From Paenibacillus sp. CC-CFT747 (GTDB taxonomy: Bacteria; Bacillota; Bacilli; Paenibacillales; NBRC-103111): a DNA stretch of 64,000 nt. The stretch covers positions 5,001 through 69,000 of the forward strand of contig CP106741.1 of the NCBI GenBank assembly GCA_030323305.1. Direction: 5' to 3'. Position numbers and translations under genes: made by a program. Positions 1 through 8,725 of the stretch are shown one piece after another (the stretch's first letter is position 1; every line of letters starts with the position of its first letter). Below the pieces are notes generated by a model. The model worked only from the letters and a program-made list of their open reading frames with translations, was not told the origin of the DNA and did not search any database.

Positions 1-103
1 CATTAAAGGTGTTTGACTTGCTCATGATAAAGCTAACGTTTTGCGGATAAATCCGCTATTGCTTAACTCACTCGTTGTTCAGTTTTCAAAGGGCAATTCC
101 TTG
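1..103 (-). promoter_or_regulatory. rRNA operon leader with boxA-like antiterminator, just upstream of 16S rRNA
   Basis: Read on the minus strand this is the typical leader in front of a Bacillales 16S rRNA gene. A boxA-like element (CTTTGAAAACTGAACAACG) covers about 78-96. The segment then runs through ATGAGCAAGTCAAACACC to the window edge, where 16S genes normally begin with GAGAGTTTGATC. The 16S gene itself should lie immediately left of position 1, and its first few mature bases may be inside the window. The family resemblance is from memory of such leaders; the rRNA is not visible here. Confidence 0.7.
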
Positions 104-140
104 TGCTACATAATCCGACATGTTTTTCGGCCGGAATTAG

Positions 141-170
141 AATATATCATAATTCGCAGCGATTTGGCAA
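141..170 (-). promoter_or_regulatory. rrn promoter P2 (sigma-A type)
   Basis: The minus strand reads TTGCCA, an 18-base spacer, then TATATT, followed by CTAATTCCGG. It sits about 45 bases upstream of the boxA-like element and repeats the design of the promoter at 249-277. Tandem promoters are usual for Bacillales rRNA operons. Confidence 0.65.
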
Positions 171-248
171 GCATTACTTTTTACCAATTCGACTGATATT
201 TACGATATTTCCGATCGGTTTTCTCTGTGGAAAAATGACCGGAATAAG

Positions 249-277
249 AATATACCACGCACTGGGCCAGTTAGCAA
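249..277 (-). promoter_or_regulatory. rrn promoter P1 (sigma-A type)
   Basis: The minus strand reads TTGCTA, exactly 17 bases, then TATATT, followed by CTTATTCCGG, nearly the same start region as P2. The rest of 1-375 holds no gene that I can support; the open frames there lack ribosome sites and family resemblance. Confidence 0.65.
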
Positions 278-375
278 CAGGAAAATTACGGAGCCGGCAA
301 AAGGGCACCTTAAAACAAATAGACACCGACCACCTTAGCGGCCAATGTCTTTGGATTACTATACAGCGATGTGTA

Positions 376-947
376 TCACTTGAGTACGTAATGAACAATC
401 AAATTCCCCGAATCGAAAGCTCGTGTTTGAACCAAGGAAAGATTAATCGGTTTCCCATGCGGAAACAACGGCTTGCCTTCCCCTGCCACTACCGGCGTGA
501 CAATCAAAATAAACTCATCAATTAATTCTTCCTGCACCAGCTGCTGAACAATGGAGCCGCTGCCGAGAATCAGAATATCCGAGCTCGCGCTCTGCTTGGT
601 TTGCCTCACGATTTCCGCCGAATTCCCGTCATAAAACCGGGTGTTCGACCAAGTTGACTCCTTCATCCTTCGGGAGAAGACCACCTTATCCATGTTGGTC
701 AGTTCCACAGCGATCTCTTTTAGATGGGCGGGTGCCTGCGGATTCTGAAGAATAGGTGTCCAAGAGCGTTCAAACCCACGATACGTCGTCCCCCCAAAAT
801 TAACGTGCCCAGGGATCCTCCGATTTCATGCGCTGCCTGGTCTACTTGCGGATCATGAAGGAACCAGTCCATCCCAAAATTGGCCTCATTCGGGCTCGCA
901 AAATACCCGTCAATCGAAATCCGGTTGAGCATTTTAAGTTTACGCAT
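376..947 (-). CDS. dihydrofolate reductase / RibD C-terminal-like protein (frameshifted)
   Basis: This is a small cytoplasmic protein of the dihydrofolate reductase-like (RibD C-terminal) family, about 190 residues when repaired. These proteins are usually NADPH-dependent reductases of unknown substrate. The N-terminus has the family signature SIDGYFASP, the middle KVVFSRRM and the C-terminal half LILGSGSIVQQL with EFILIVTPVV. The start ATG at 947 follows AAGGAGGAGG. Translation breaks at a six-base run (plus strand C790-795); one more base restores the expected ILGGTTYRGFERSW and joins both halves. The gene lies 80 bp downstream of the AraC gene on the same strand, so co-transcription is possible. 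Confidence 0.8.
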
Positions 948-1027
948 ATATCCTCCTCCTTAACCTGCAGGGAATAAGGATAGGATACCGGATCCGTCCA
1001 AGCACTAATTGGATAAAACCGTCCAAT

Positions 1028-1863
1028 CTACAGGTAGGAGGAGCCCGCCAAATCGCTGTGAAATTCACTGACCTTCATCGTGATGTGCTTGGGACTCACC
1101 CAAGAGAAGGACTTCATTTCGCGGATAAAATGAGATTGATCGTAATAATTCAGGGCATAGGCAACGTCCGACAATCTCTCATACTCCCCGGAATGCATCA
1201 TTCGCAAAGCTTCATTGACCCTTCTTATTCTTATGAACAACTGAGGTGTCATCCCCACCGCGCGGAGAAACCGCTTCTGAAACTGGCGTTCGGAAATGGA
1301 AAAAGCAGCTATCAGCTCTTTCACCGAAACGGATGCGATCTCTTCTCGAATATAACCAAGTGTCCGCTCGATAAGCTCATCCTGCTTGCCGTATTGCTGC
1401 TTGGTCACCATAAGAAAATGAAGAAGCCGGTTTATTCGCTCTTCATCGGAAGACAGCTTCTCGAGCTGATTTTGGAGGTCCAGCGCCCCAAACCGATCGG
1501 GTGGCGAAAGCGCCTGATTGAAGAGGCTGGCATCCCATCCGAACACGGAATAAAGGGCATGAGGCTTGAACACCACTTGAATCGTCGTGTAAGGAGCACC
1601 CTGAAACGCATAATGCTTGGTTGTGAGCCTTGTCCATGAAGAAACAATAGAGGGATATCGGAAGTCTGGCCGGACCGAATCGCTATGCTCTCAATGGCGG
1701 CTTTGCGGTCGGCGGCAACCTGGAAAACGAGGCCCGGGTACCCGCCCGGACACACCTTAACCTCCAGCGGCTGATAGCCCGAATGGCTCGCCAGGCGGAC
1801 GCACTCCATATCCTGGATCAATGCTTCAGGAGGGGGCATAACGGTAAACCGAATGGTAGTCAT
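1028..1863 (-). CDS. AraC-family transcriptional regulator (frameshifted)
   Basis: This is a DNA-binding regulator of about 278 residues. The N-terminal part is a sensor-like region with FLHGQGSQP and VVFKPHALYSVFG, as in DUF6597-type AraC proteins. The C-terminal 100 residues are an AraC helix-turn-helix pair (ISERQFQKRFLRAVGMTP; LSDVAYALNYYDQSHFIREMK). The start ATG at 1863 overlaps the stop of the upstream LysR gene as ATGA, so translation is probably coupled. One base is missing near 1604-1606 (TTT where TTTT would keep the frame). The ligand is unknown. The neighbouring reductase-like gene may be a target. Confidence 0.8.
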
Positions 1864-2750
1864 ACCGGCGAATAAAAGTCCGAAAGAAATTGATAAAACA
1901 ATTGCTCCGTGGGAAGCAGCTTGCGGTTGGTCGGACAAATGACCCCTATCGTACGGGTTACCGGGGGATCCACTAATGGAATTTTGACGGTGGAGTGCGG
2001 AATGTTGTCCACCAAGGTGACCTCGGGCATTAACGCGACTCCAAGCCCGGCCGAGACCAGCCCTTTCAAGGCATCGATATCGTCCCCTTCGAAAGCAATA
2101 TGCGGAACGAATCCGATTTCCCCACAAGCCTTTAACACGATTTCCCGAAATATCGTTCCTTCCGGCAGTGTCACGAAGGAATCCTCCTTCATCTCGGACA
2201 GCTGAATGCTGGTGCGTTTGGCGAGACGATGATGGATCGGCAGAAGCGCTACCACTTTTTCGGTAAACAGATGTTTGGGAATAATCTTATTTTCTTCTTC
2301 GGGTAACGGGGCAATCATGGCCAGGTTAAATTCCCCATTAATCACGCCTTCAATCAAATCATGGTAAAGAGCTTGTCTCATCTGAAACTTGGCTTCCGGG
2401 TATTTTTTGCGGAAGGCATAGATAGCGGTTGGTAACACATGGGCGGCCAAACTGATGGGAAACGCAATACGGACGACTCCCTTTTCCGGATCCAAGTATT
2501 CTTTTACTTCCTGTTCCGCCTCCTGAATCATGTTCATCACCTGCTCCACCCGCTCCAGGAGAATCTTACCGATCGGGGTTAGCTTTACTTTCCGTCCTCT
2601 GCGGTTGAAAAGATCAACACCCAGTTCGCTTTCCAAGTTAGCCAGCTGGCGGCTAACCGAGGATTGGGCCACATGAAGGGCATTGGCCGCTTCCGTCACA
2701 TGTTCTCTCTTGGCAACCTCCAAAAAGTAGCGCATCTGTCTAATTTCCAA
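1860..2750 (-). CDS. gltC: LysR-family regulator, GltC-like
   Basis: This is an intact 296-residue LysR-type regulator. The N-terminal winged helix-turn-helix (residues 1-60, with HVTEAANALHVAQSSVSRQ) and the following effector domain closely resemble Bacillus subtilis GltC, including the segments EYLDP, GFP/AFP-type SLA..LLP and KGLVSAG.GV. In B. subtilis GltC controls glutamate synthase genes. Here the gene is divergent from glutamate dehydrogenase, so that gene is the likely target. The intergenic region holds nested dyads typical of LysR sites. The symbol is given by similarity; a paralogue with a different target is possible. Confidence 0.8.
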   Translation of the reverse strand: MEIRQMRYFLEVAKREHVTEAANALHVAQSSVSRQLANLESELGVDLFNRRGRKVKLTPIGKILLERVEQVMNMIQEAEQEVKEYLDPEKGVVRIAFPISLAAHVLPTAIYAFRKKYPEAKFQMRQALYHDLIEGVINGEFNLAMIAPLPEEENKIIPKHLFTEKVVALLPIHHRLAKRTSIQLSEMKEDSFVTLPEGTIFREIVLKACGEIGFVPHIAFEGDDIDALKGLVSAGLGVALMPEVTLVDNIPHSTVKIPLVDPPVTRTIGVICPTNRKLLPTEQLFYQFLSDFYSPV

Positions 2751-2786
2751 GACACTCCCACCCCTTCATGCGCAAAATGCATCAAC

Positions 2787-2816
2787 TTCATCTTATTTGA
2801 ATATTGAAGCGATGAA
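2787..2816. promoter_or_regulatory. candidate GltC-type operator between gltC and gdhA
   Basis: Two nested inverted repeats share one centre region: TTCATC (2787-2792) with GATGAA (2811-2816), and inside it CTTCA with TGAAG around an AT-rich core. The position, about 35 bp from the regulator start and about 80 bp from gdhA, suits a LysR autoregulatory and activating site. That GltC binds here is inference. Confidence 0.45.
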
Positions 2817-2823
2817 TCCCTAA

Positions 2824-4275
<1,452 letters not shown>

Positions 4276-4307
4276 CCTGCCGCGGAACCGATTAACCTAG
4301 CTCTTTG

Positions 4308-4344
4308 CCTCTTCTCCCGAAAACGGGGGAAGAGGTTTTTTCTT
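4308..4344 (+). terminator. rho-independent terminator of gdhA
   Basis: The stem CCTCTTCTCCCG pairs with CGGGGGAAGAGG around a short A-rich loop and is followed by TTTTTTCTTT. It lies 33 bases after the gdhA stop. Confidence 0.9.
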
Positions 4345-4357
4345 TATGGATATGACT

Positions 4358-4443
4358 CCGGGGTTCGAAGCATCCCCGCCTCCACATAGAAAAAGACACC
4401 AACCTCATGCGGTTGATGTCTTTATGGTGGAGCCTAGGGGGAT
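4358..4443. repeat. 86-bp direct repeat, copy 1 (tRNA-Ala 3' end plus terminator)
   Basis: This copy is identical to 4583-4668. It holds the last bases of the tRNA-Ala gene (T-arm part, acceptor strand and CCA, minus strand), the tRNA terminator hairpin and the flank beyond it. After 4443 the sequence stops resembling a tRNA. The 139 bp between the copies holds a short hairpin (TCCCGG/CCGGGA near 4543-4561) but no gene. Confidence 0.9.
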
Positions 4444-4582
4444 AACGGAATTCTCATTTAACCTGCTCCCGAGGACCAATCGATGAAGCAGAGCCTGGCG
4501 GTATAATTCCGATGCCGGGCTCCTCCGCCCTTTCCCGGCCATGGACCGGGAAGACCGTTGCTTCGTCCGCGCGGAACGACCC

Positions 4583-4668
4583 CCGGGGTTCGAAGCATCC
4601 CCGCCTCCACATAGAAAAAGACACCAACCTCATGCGGTTGATGTCTTTATGGTGGAGCCTAGGGGGAT
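4583..4668. repeat. 86-bp direct repeat, copy 2 (overlaps the intact tRNA-Ala)
   Basis: This is the second identical copy. Here the repeat continues into a complete tRNA-Ala gene, so this copy is presumably the original and the one at 4358 the duplicate. Confidence 0.9.
4615..4649 (-). terminator. terminator of tRNA-Ala
   Basis: On the minus strand AAAGACATCAACC pairs with GGTTGGTGTCTTT around GCATGA and is followed by a short T run. It starts right after the encoded CCA of the tRNA. Confidence 0.85.
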
Positions 4669-4725
4669 CGAACCCCTGACCTCATCGCTGCCAGCGATGC
4701 GCTCTCCCAGCTGAGCTAAGGCCCC
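4650..4725 (-). tRNA. tRNA-Ala (anticodon GGC)
   Basis: The 76-base cloverleaf folds completely. The acceptor is GGGGCCT with AGGCTCC, the D stem GCTC/GAGC, the anticodon stem CATCG/CGATG around loop CTGGCAG (anticodon GGC, reading GCC), and the T stem AGGGG/CCCCT with loop TTCGATC. The discriminator is A and CCA is encoded. A terminator follows directly. Confidence 0.95.
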
Positions 4726-4842
4726 GTTCTTATGGCTTTTCTCTTTCGTTTTGTTCCCGTTCGTCCCGGTCACTTGTACTAATATACACTATCTTCACAG
4801 GACATGCAAGAGGGATTTTTCTTGTAAAAAACCCCAAACTTG

Positions 4843-5322
4843 CTATCCATTCTTCGGCCCTTCCTCCTGGTTCTTGACCAGGATCTGGGTAAGCTCCTTC
4901 ATGAACATGTTGATGTCTTTGAACTGGCGGTAAACGGAAGCAAACCGAACGTACGCTACCTCATCGATGGGATAAAGCTGCTCCATCAGAAGCTCCCCGA
5001 TCTGCCGGCTCTCGACTTCCGCATGAGCGGTATTGCGGATCTGTTGTTCGACCTCCGAGACCATGGCTTCCATCGCTTCTATCGAGACCGGACGCTTCTC
5101 GCACGCCCGGATCAGGCCGCGAAGGATTTTATCGCGGGAGAATTCCTCGCGGCTTCCGTCTTTTTTGATCACCATAAGGGGAGTTTCCTCCACCATCTCG
5201 AAGGTGGTAAACCTTCGGGCGCACTTCTCGCATTCCCGCCGGCGGCGGATCGACTTGTTCTCGTTGGCGGACCGAGAATCGAGAACCTTCGTTCCATTGT
5301 GGTCACAATAGGGGCATTTCAT
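4843..5322 (-). CDS. nrdR: transcriptional repressor NrdR
   Basis: This is a nucleotide-sensing repressor of ribonucleotide reductase genes. The 159-residue protein starts with a zinc ribbon (CPYC and CEKC, residues 3-34) followed by the ATP-cone domain ([17 protein letters not shown]). The start ATG at 5322 has GGAGG eight bases upstream; an upstream in-frame extension lacks support. It is intact. No nrd genes are in the window, so its targets lie elsewhere. Confidence 0.95.
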   Translation of the reverse strand: MKCPYCDHNGTKVLDSRSANENKSIRRRRECEKCARRFTTFEMVEETPLMVIKKDGSREEFSRDKILRGLIRACEKRPVSIEAMEAMVSEVEQQIRNTAHAEVESRQIGELLMEQLYPIDEVAYVRFASVYRQFKDINMFMKELTQILVKNQEEGPKNG

Positions 5323-5390
5323 GGCGGGGGCCTCCTTTCGGCCGGACGACGGGTCAAGCCCGGCGCTTATTCTAATTCCCAAAGCTTACC

Positions 5391-5420
5391 TGAATACCAT
5401 TCTATAATCGAGACATAATA
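5391..5420 (+). promoter_or_regulatory. sigma-G (forespore) promoter of ssp
   Basis: TGAATA, a 17-base spacer and CATAATA match the known sigma-G consensus (TGAATA, 17-18 bases, CATACTA). It ends 30 bases before the ssp start codon, as expected for a gene expressed in the developing forespore. Confidence 0.8.
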
Positions 5421-5450
5421 CAATTACCAACCGACGAGGAGGTGAAAGAC

Positions 5451-5684
5451 ATGGGACAAGGACAATCCAGCAACAGCAACGTATTGGTAGTTCCTCAAGC
5501 TAACCAAGCTTTGGAACAACTGAAATACGAAGTAGCTCAAGAACTGGGAATTCAAATTCCTCAAGACGGTTACTACGGTAACATGGCTACTCGTGACACT
5601 GGTGCGATCGGGGGACACATCACCCGCCGCCTGGTGCAAATCGCTGAACAACAACTGGCTGGTCAATTCGGCGGCAACCGCTAA
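5451..5684 (+). CDS. alpha/beta-type small acid-soluble spore protein
   Basis: This 77-residue protein coats and protects spore DNA and is degraded at germination. It has both family signatures: KYEVAQELGI, which includes the GPR protease cleavage site, and the DNA-binding segment GGHITRRLVQIAEQQL. The start ATG at 5451 follows GAGGAGGTG. The promoter is of sigma-G type. This gene is the strongest single sign that the organism forms endospores. Genomes usually carry several paralogues, so I give no letter. Confidence 0.95.
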   Translation: MGQGQSSNSNVLVVPQANQALEQLKYEVAQELGIQIPQDGYYGNMATRDTGAIGGHITRRLVQIAEQQLAGQFGGNR

Positions 5685-5717
5685 TTATTGACCCCCAAGC
5701 AATCTTCTATGTAAGAC

Positions 5718-5762
5718 GGAAAGAGGTATTGGGCCCCTAAGAGCGGCCCGGTGCTTCTTTCC
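5718..5762. terminator. long hairpin between convergent ssp and transglycosylase genes
   Basis: An 18-pair stem with a few G-T pairs (GGAAAGAGG... with ...TTCTTTCC) closes a short loop. It follows the ssp stop by 33 bases and overlaps the last codons of the convergent gene. There is no strong T run, so it may act as a weak bidirectional terminator. Confidence 0.55.
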
Positions 5763-6335
5763 TTATATTTTCGAAGTCGCCCGAATAAAGTTTAACATAT
5801 TTGTCGTAATAGTACGTAACGGAGCGGACGTATTTGCGCGTTTCCATGAAAGGAATACGGTCCACGGTTGCGTAGGAGCCGTCCCATATCTTCTCCTCCC
5901 GCCATTTGGCGACTTTCCCCTGGCCGGCATTGTAGGCCGCCATCACCGCGTAAGGATTGTTACCCAGCTGCTTGTTGAGAAAATTCAAATACTTGCTTCC
6001 CACCAGAATGTTAATACCCGGATTTTCCAGGTCGGATAGCTTGTACTGATGGAAGCCTTCCATCTCGAAAATCCATTGTGCCGTATCCGGCATCACTTGC
6101 ATGATTCCGTAGGCCCCCTTATGAGAAACCACGTCATGACGGTAATTGCTTTCCACCCGGATAATGGCCGCTATGAGAAGAGGATCGACGTTGTTCTGGT
6201 CCGCCGCCGCTGTAATCTCGTCCTGGTAACGAATCGGATAGAGCATCCGGCCCATCCAAGCCGATTTGAAGAACAGAAGCAGCAGAATAAACAGAAACAA
6301 CAGGCCGAAAAACCTTTTTTCCTTATAAAAGTCAT
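5737..6335 (-). CDS. membrane-anchored lytic transglycosylase, SLT domain (start region frameshifted)
   Basis: This is a peptidoglycan-cleaving enzyme of about 199 residues with one N-terminal membrane anchor (FFGLLFLFILLLLFF) and a Slt70-like lysozyme-fold domain outside the cell. The catalytic glutamate is in IRVESNY, followed by GAYGIMQVMPDTA and AYNAGQGKV. The natural start is probably the ATG at 6335, which overlaps the coaE stop as ATGA and has AAGGGG upstream. That frame meets the domain only if the A6 run (plus strand T6315-6320) has one more base. The alternative start inside coaE, which would overlap it by 80 bases, is less likely. Confidence 0.8.
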
Positions 6336-6928
6336 CGCAGCCCCTTTTCCTGCCAGAACCGGTCCACCTGCCTCTCGGTATCCTCCTGCGTTCCGCTGTT
6401 GTCGATAACATAATCCGCTAACGCTTTTTTGTCTTCGATGGACAGTTGGGCATTCAGCCGTCTGTCCGCTTCCTCCGAACCGAGGCCATCCCGCTTCATC
6501 AGCCGTTCTTTCTGCAGCTCCCGCGGAATGTAAACGACCATCACCTCTTGCACCTGCTCCTGCAAGCCCGATTCATAGAGAAGCGGGATGTCCACGACAA
6601 CAAGGCGCGAAGGATCCTCTTGTTCGTAACGGCTCATGCGGGACCACATTTCCTGACGGATCAGCGGATGAAGAATGCCCTCCAGGTCTTTGCGGGCGGC
6701 TTCGTCCTTAAACACTATCTCTCCCAGCTTGCGCCGGTTAAGCGATCCGTCACCATCCAAGACGGCTTGTCCGAAACGTTCCGCCACAAGGGCCAGGCCG
6801 GCACTGCCCGGAAGCACGACTTCTCGGGCGATGCGGTCGGCATCGATGAGAACCGCTCCGCGGCGCACAAGCATCTGGGATACCGTGCTTTTGCCGCAGG
6901 CGATTCCTCCTGTTAAACCTATATTCAT
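6332..6928 (-). CDS. coaE: dephospho-CoA kinase
   Basis: This enzyme performs the last step of coenzyme A synthesis, phosphorylating the 3'-hydroxyl of dephospho-CoA. The 198-residue protein has the P-loop GLTGGIACGKST at its N-terminus, DADRIAREVV and the lid-region VVVDIPLLYES. I use the ATG at 6928 because AGGAG lies eight bases upstream; the ATG at 6934 is too close to it. The gene is intact, follows ytaF closely and overlaps the transglycosylase gene. Confidence 0.93.
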   Translation of the reverse strand: MNIGLTGGIACGKSTVSQMLVRRGAVLIDADRIAREVVLPGSAGLALVAERFGQAVLDGDGSLNRRKLGEIVFKDEAARKDLEGILHPLIRQEMWSRMSRYEQEDPSRLVVVDIPLLYESGLQEQVQEVMVVYIPRELQKERLMKRDGLGSEEADRRLNAQLSIEDKKALADYVIDNSGTQEDTERQVDRFWQEKGLR

Positions 6929-6939
6929 GGGCATATCTC

Positions 6940-7640
6940 CTAGAATAATTTAAGGATTCCCATCAGCACGAGAATAAACCCGGGCAAAATGGAGAAGCGG
7001 TGGAGCCAGGCCTTTCCGGCAAAACGTAGACCCATGCGCAGCCCCGCTGTAATGAACGCCCCGCTCGAAAAGGCGATGACGGCGGCCGTCAGCAAGGGGG
7101 AACCCGATCAGGGCCGCACCGATCCCGGCGCCAAAGGCATCCAAAGATAGAGCCAGGCCGAGAAGAGCCGCCTCCGATGGCGAAATGATCCCCGAACGGT
7201 CGATATCCGCCATCGATGGCGTCTTTAGAATCTGGATGACGATTCCCCATTGCTTCAGCTCTATGGAAAGCAGCGCCTGACTGGACTTGCCGGTACGGGC
7301 AGCCGTTTTCCCCTCCGTCCGGAAGGAAGCTTCTCCTTCCTCACCTTGCTCTTCGGCCTGCGGGTTTGCGGTCTCGGAGGTTCGGGACTGGTACACCGCC
7401 CATATTCCGATCCCCACGAGAATAACTCCCCGACACTTCGGGCGAGCCCCGGAGAAAGAAAAGCCGCCATCAGCACTCCGATTTGCATCGAAAGAAGAAT
7501 CACGAGGCCCGAGAAAAAGAAATGATGGCAACGGATAGCAGTGGAATACGGATCCGGCGCAATCCATACATCGTTCCTACACCAAAGCCGTCCAGGCTAA
7601 CGGCAAAGGCCAGCAAGAAAAGCGAAACCAGTGCGGGCAA
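6940..7640 (-). CDS. ytaF: sporulation membrane protein YtaF (three frameshifts)
   Basis: This is a polytopic membrane protein related to the MntP cation efflux family; YtaF is a sporulation-associated member of unknown transport role. The TTG at 7640 after GGAGGAGGGG starts the reading PALVSLFLLAFAVSLDGFGVG. The frame breaks three times: a T5 run near 7511-7515, a C4 run at 7428-7431 and a C5/G5 run near 7095. Correcting each gives a continuous protein of about 233 residues with the twin GLALSLDAFGAGIGAAL repeat and an end in MGILKLF. The mtaF-coaE order also occurs near polA/mutM in Bacillus. Confidence 0.8.
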
Positions 7641-7810
7641 AGGAACCCCTCCTCCCTAGGATAGAAGGCCGAGCGGGCTGCCTCGCGTTCCTCTGCACGC
7701 GTAGCAACGGCCTACTCCAGCCTAAACTAACCTATGTTCCGTGGAGGAAAGGGGTGAATGCCCAGGAGGAAACGGCAGCAAGGGACCGGAAACCGGTCAG
7801 CGGTTCCGTC

Positions 7811-8685
7811 CTACAGGTCCGTTCGACGGGGGCCGGAAGGAACCCGGCGCCTGACCCGCTTGGGCTTCTGGCAGCGGGGGCAGAAGTGGGTGCCGCGGCC
7901 TCCCAGCACCGTTTTCTCAATCAGGGTGCCGCATTGGGGGCAAGGGATGCCTTTGCGGCCGTAGGCGCTCAGCTGCTGCTGGAACATCCCCATCTCTCCC
8001 TGCCCGTTTACGTAGGACTTGATGGAGGAGCCGCCGGCCTCGACCGCTTCCCGAAGGGTATGGACAATGGCCTCATGAAGCCGCTCCATTTCTTTGCGTG
8101 TCAGGGATTCGGCCGTCCGCTCGGGATGAATCCCTGCCCGAAACAGAGCCTCGTCCACATAAATGTTGCCAAGACCGGCCACGTACTCCTGGTTCAGAAG
8201 GAGCGGCTTGATTTTGGTCGTCCTCCCGGCGATCCGTTCCCGGAAAGCCTTCAACGTAAACGACTCGTCCAAGGGCTCCAACCCCAGCTTATGCAAGGGG
8301 GCTGGCTCCATTCCTCCCCTGCCGCAAAAATATGCATCGTTCCGAACTGCCTTACATCACGGTAACGAAGCTCCGTTCCGTCCGTGAAATGAAAGATGAC
8401 GTGGGTATGCTTCTCAAGAGGCTCGTCCTCTTGGTACACCCCGTATCTTCCTTCCATCCGCAGATGGGAAACGAGCACCAGGTCATCGAGCAGAAACCGG
8501 ATAAATTTGCCCCGCCGCTCGATCCCGCGGATCGTCTGGCCCTTCAAGGCGCCGCTGAACTGCTCCGGCTCCCGGGGAGCCTGGATAATCCGGTTCAACA
8601 GAACGCGGACATCGTCAATTTGTTTGCCGACTACCAGCCGGTTTAATGTTCGGACTACCGTCTCCACCTCAGGAAGCTCCGGCAT
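7811..8685 (-). CDS. mutM: formamidopyrimidine-DNA glycosylase (frameshifted)
   Basis: This base-excision repair enzyme removes oxidised purines such as 8-oxoguanine and nicks the abasic site. The start ATG at 8685 leaves PELPEVETV at the N-terminus, so the catalytic proline is residue 2; GAGGTG precedes it. The C-terminal zinc finger is CPQC...CPRC. One base is missing near 8308-8315 (GGGGAGGAA region), which splits the gene into two frames; repaired length is about 291 residues. An unusual basic tail of about 18 residues follows the zinc finger. It lies 41 bp downstream of polA, a conserved arrangement. Confidence 0.92.
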
Positions 8686-8725
8686 GTCGGTCACCTCGTT
8701 TATCTAGACTTCAATCGGGCCCTCG

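Noticed and set aside
103..525. Open frame of 140 codons at the left end
   Set aside because: It lies over rRNA promoters and the antisense of the reductase-like gene, has no ribosome site and resembles nothing.
4444..4582. A second tRNA or small RNA between the 86-bp repeats
   Set aside because: The segment does not fold as a tRNA and shows only one short hairpin around CCATGG.
4840..5418. Plus-strand open frame opposite nrdR
   Set aside because: It is the antisense shadow of nrdR and has no ribosome site.
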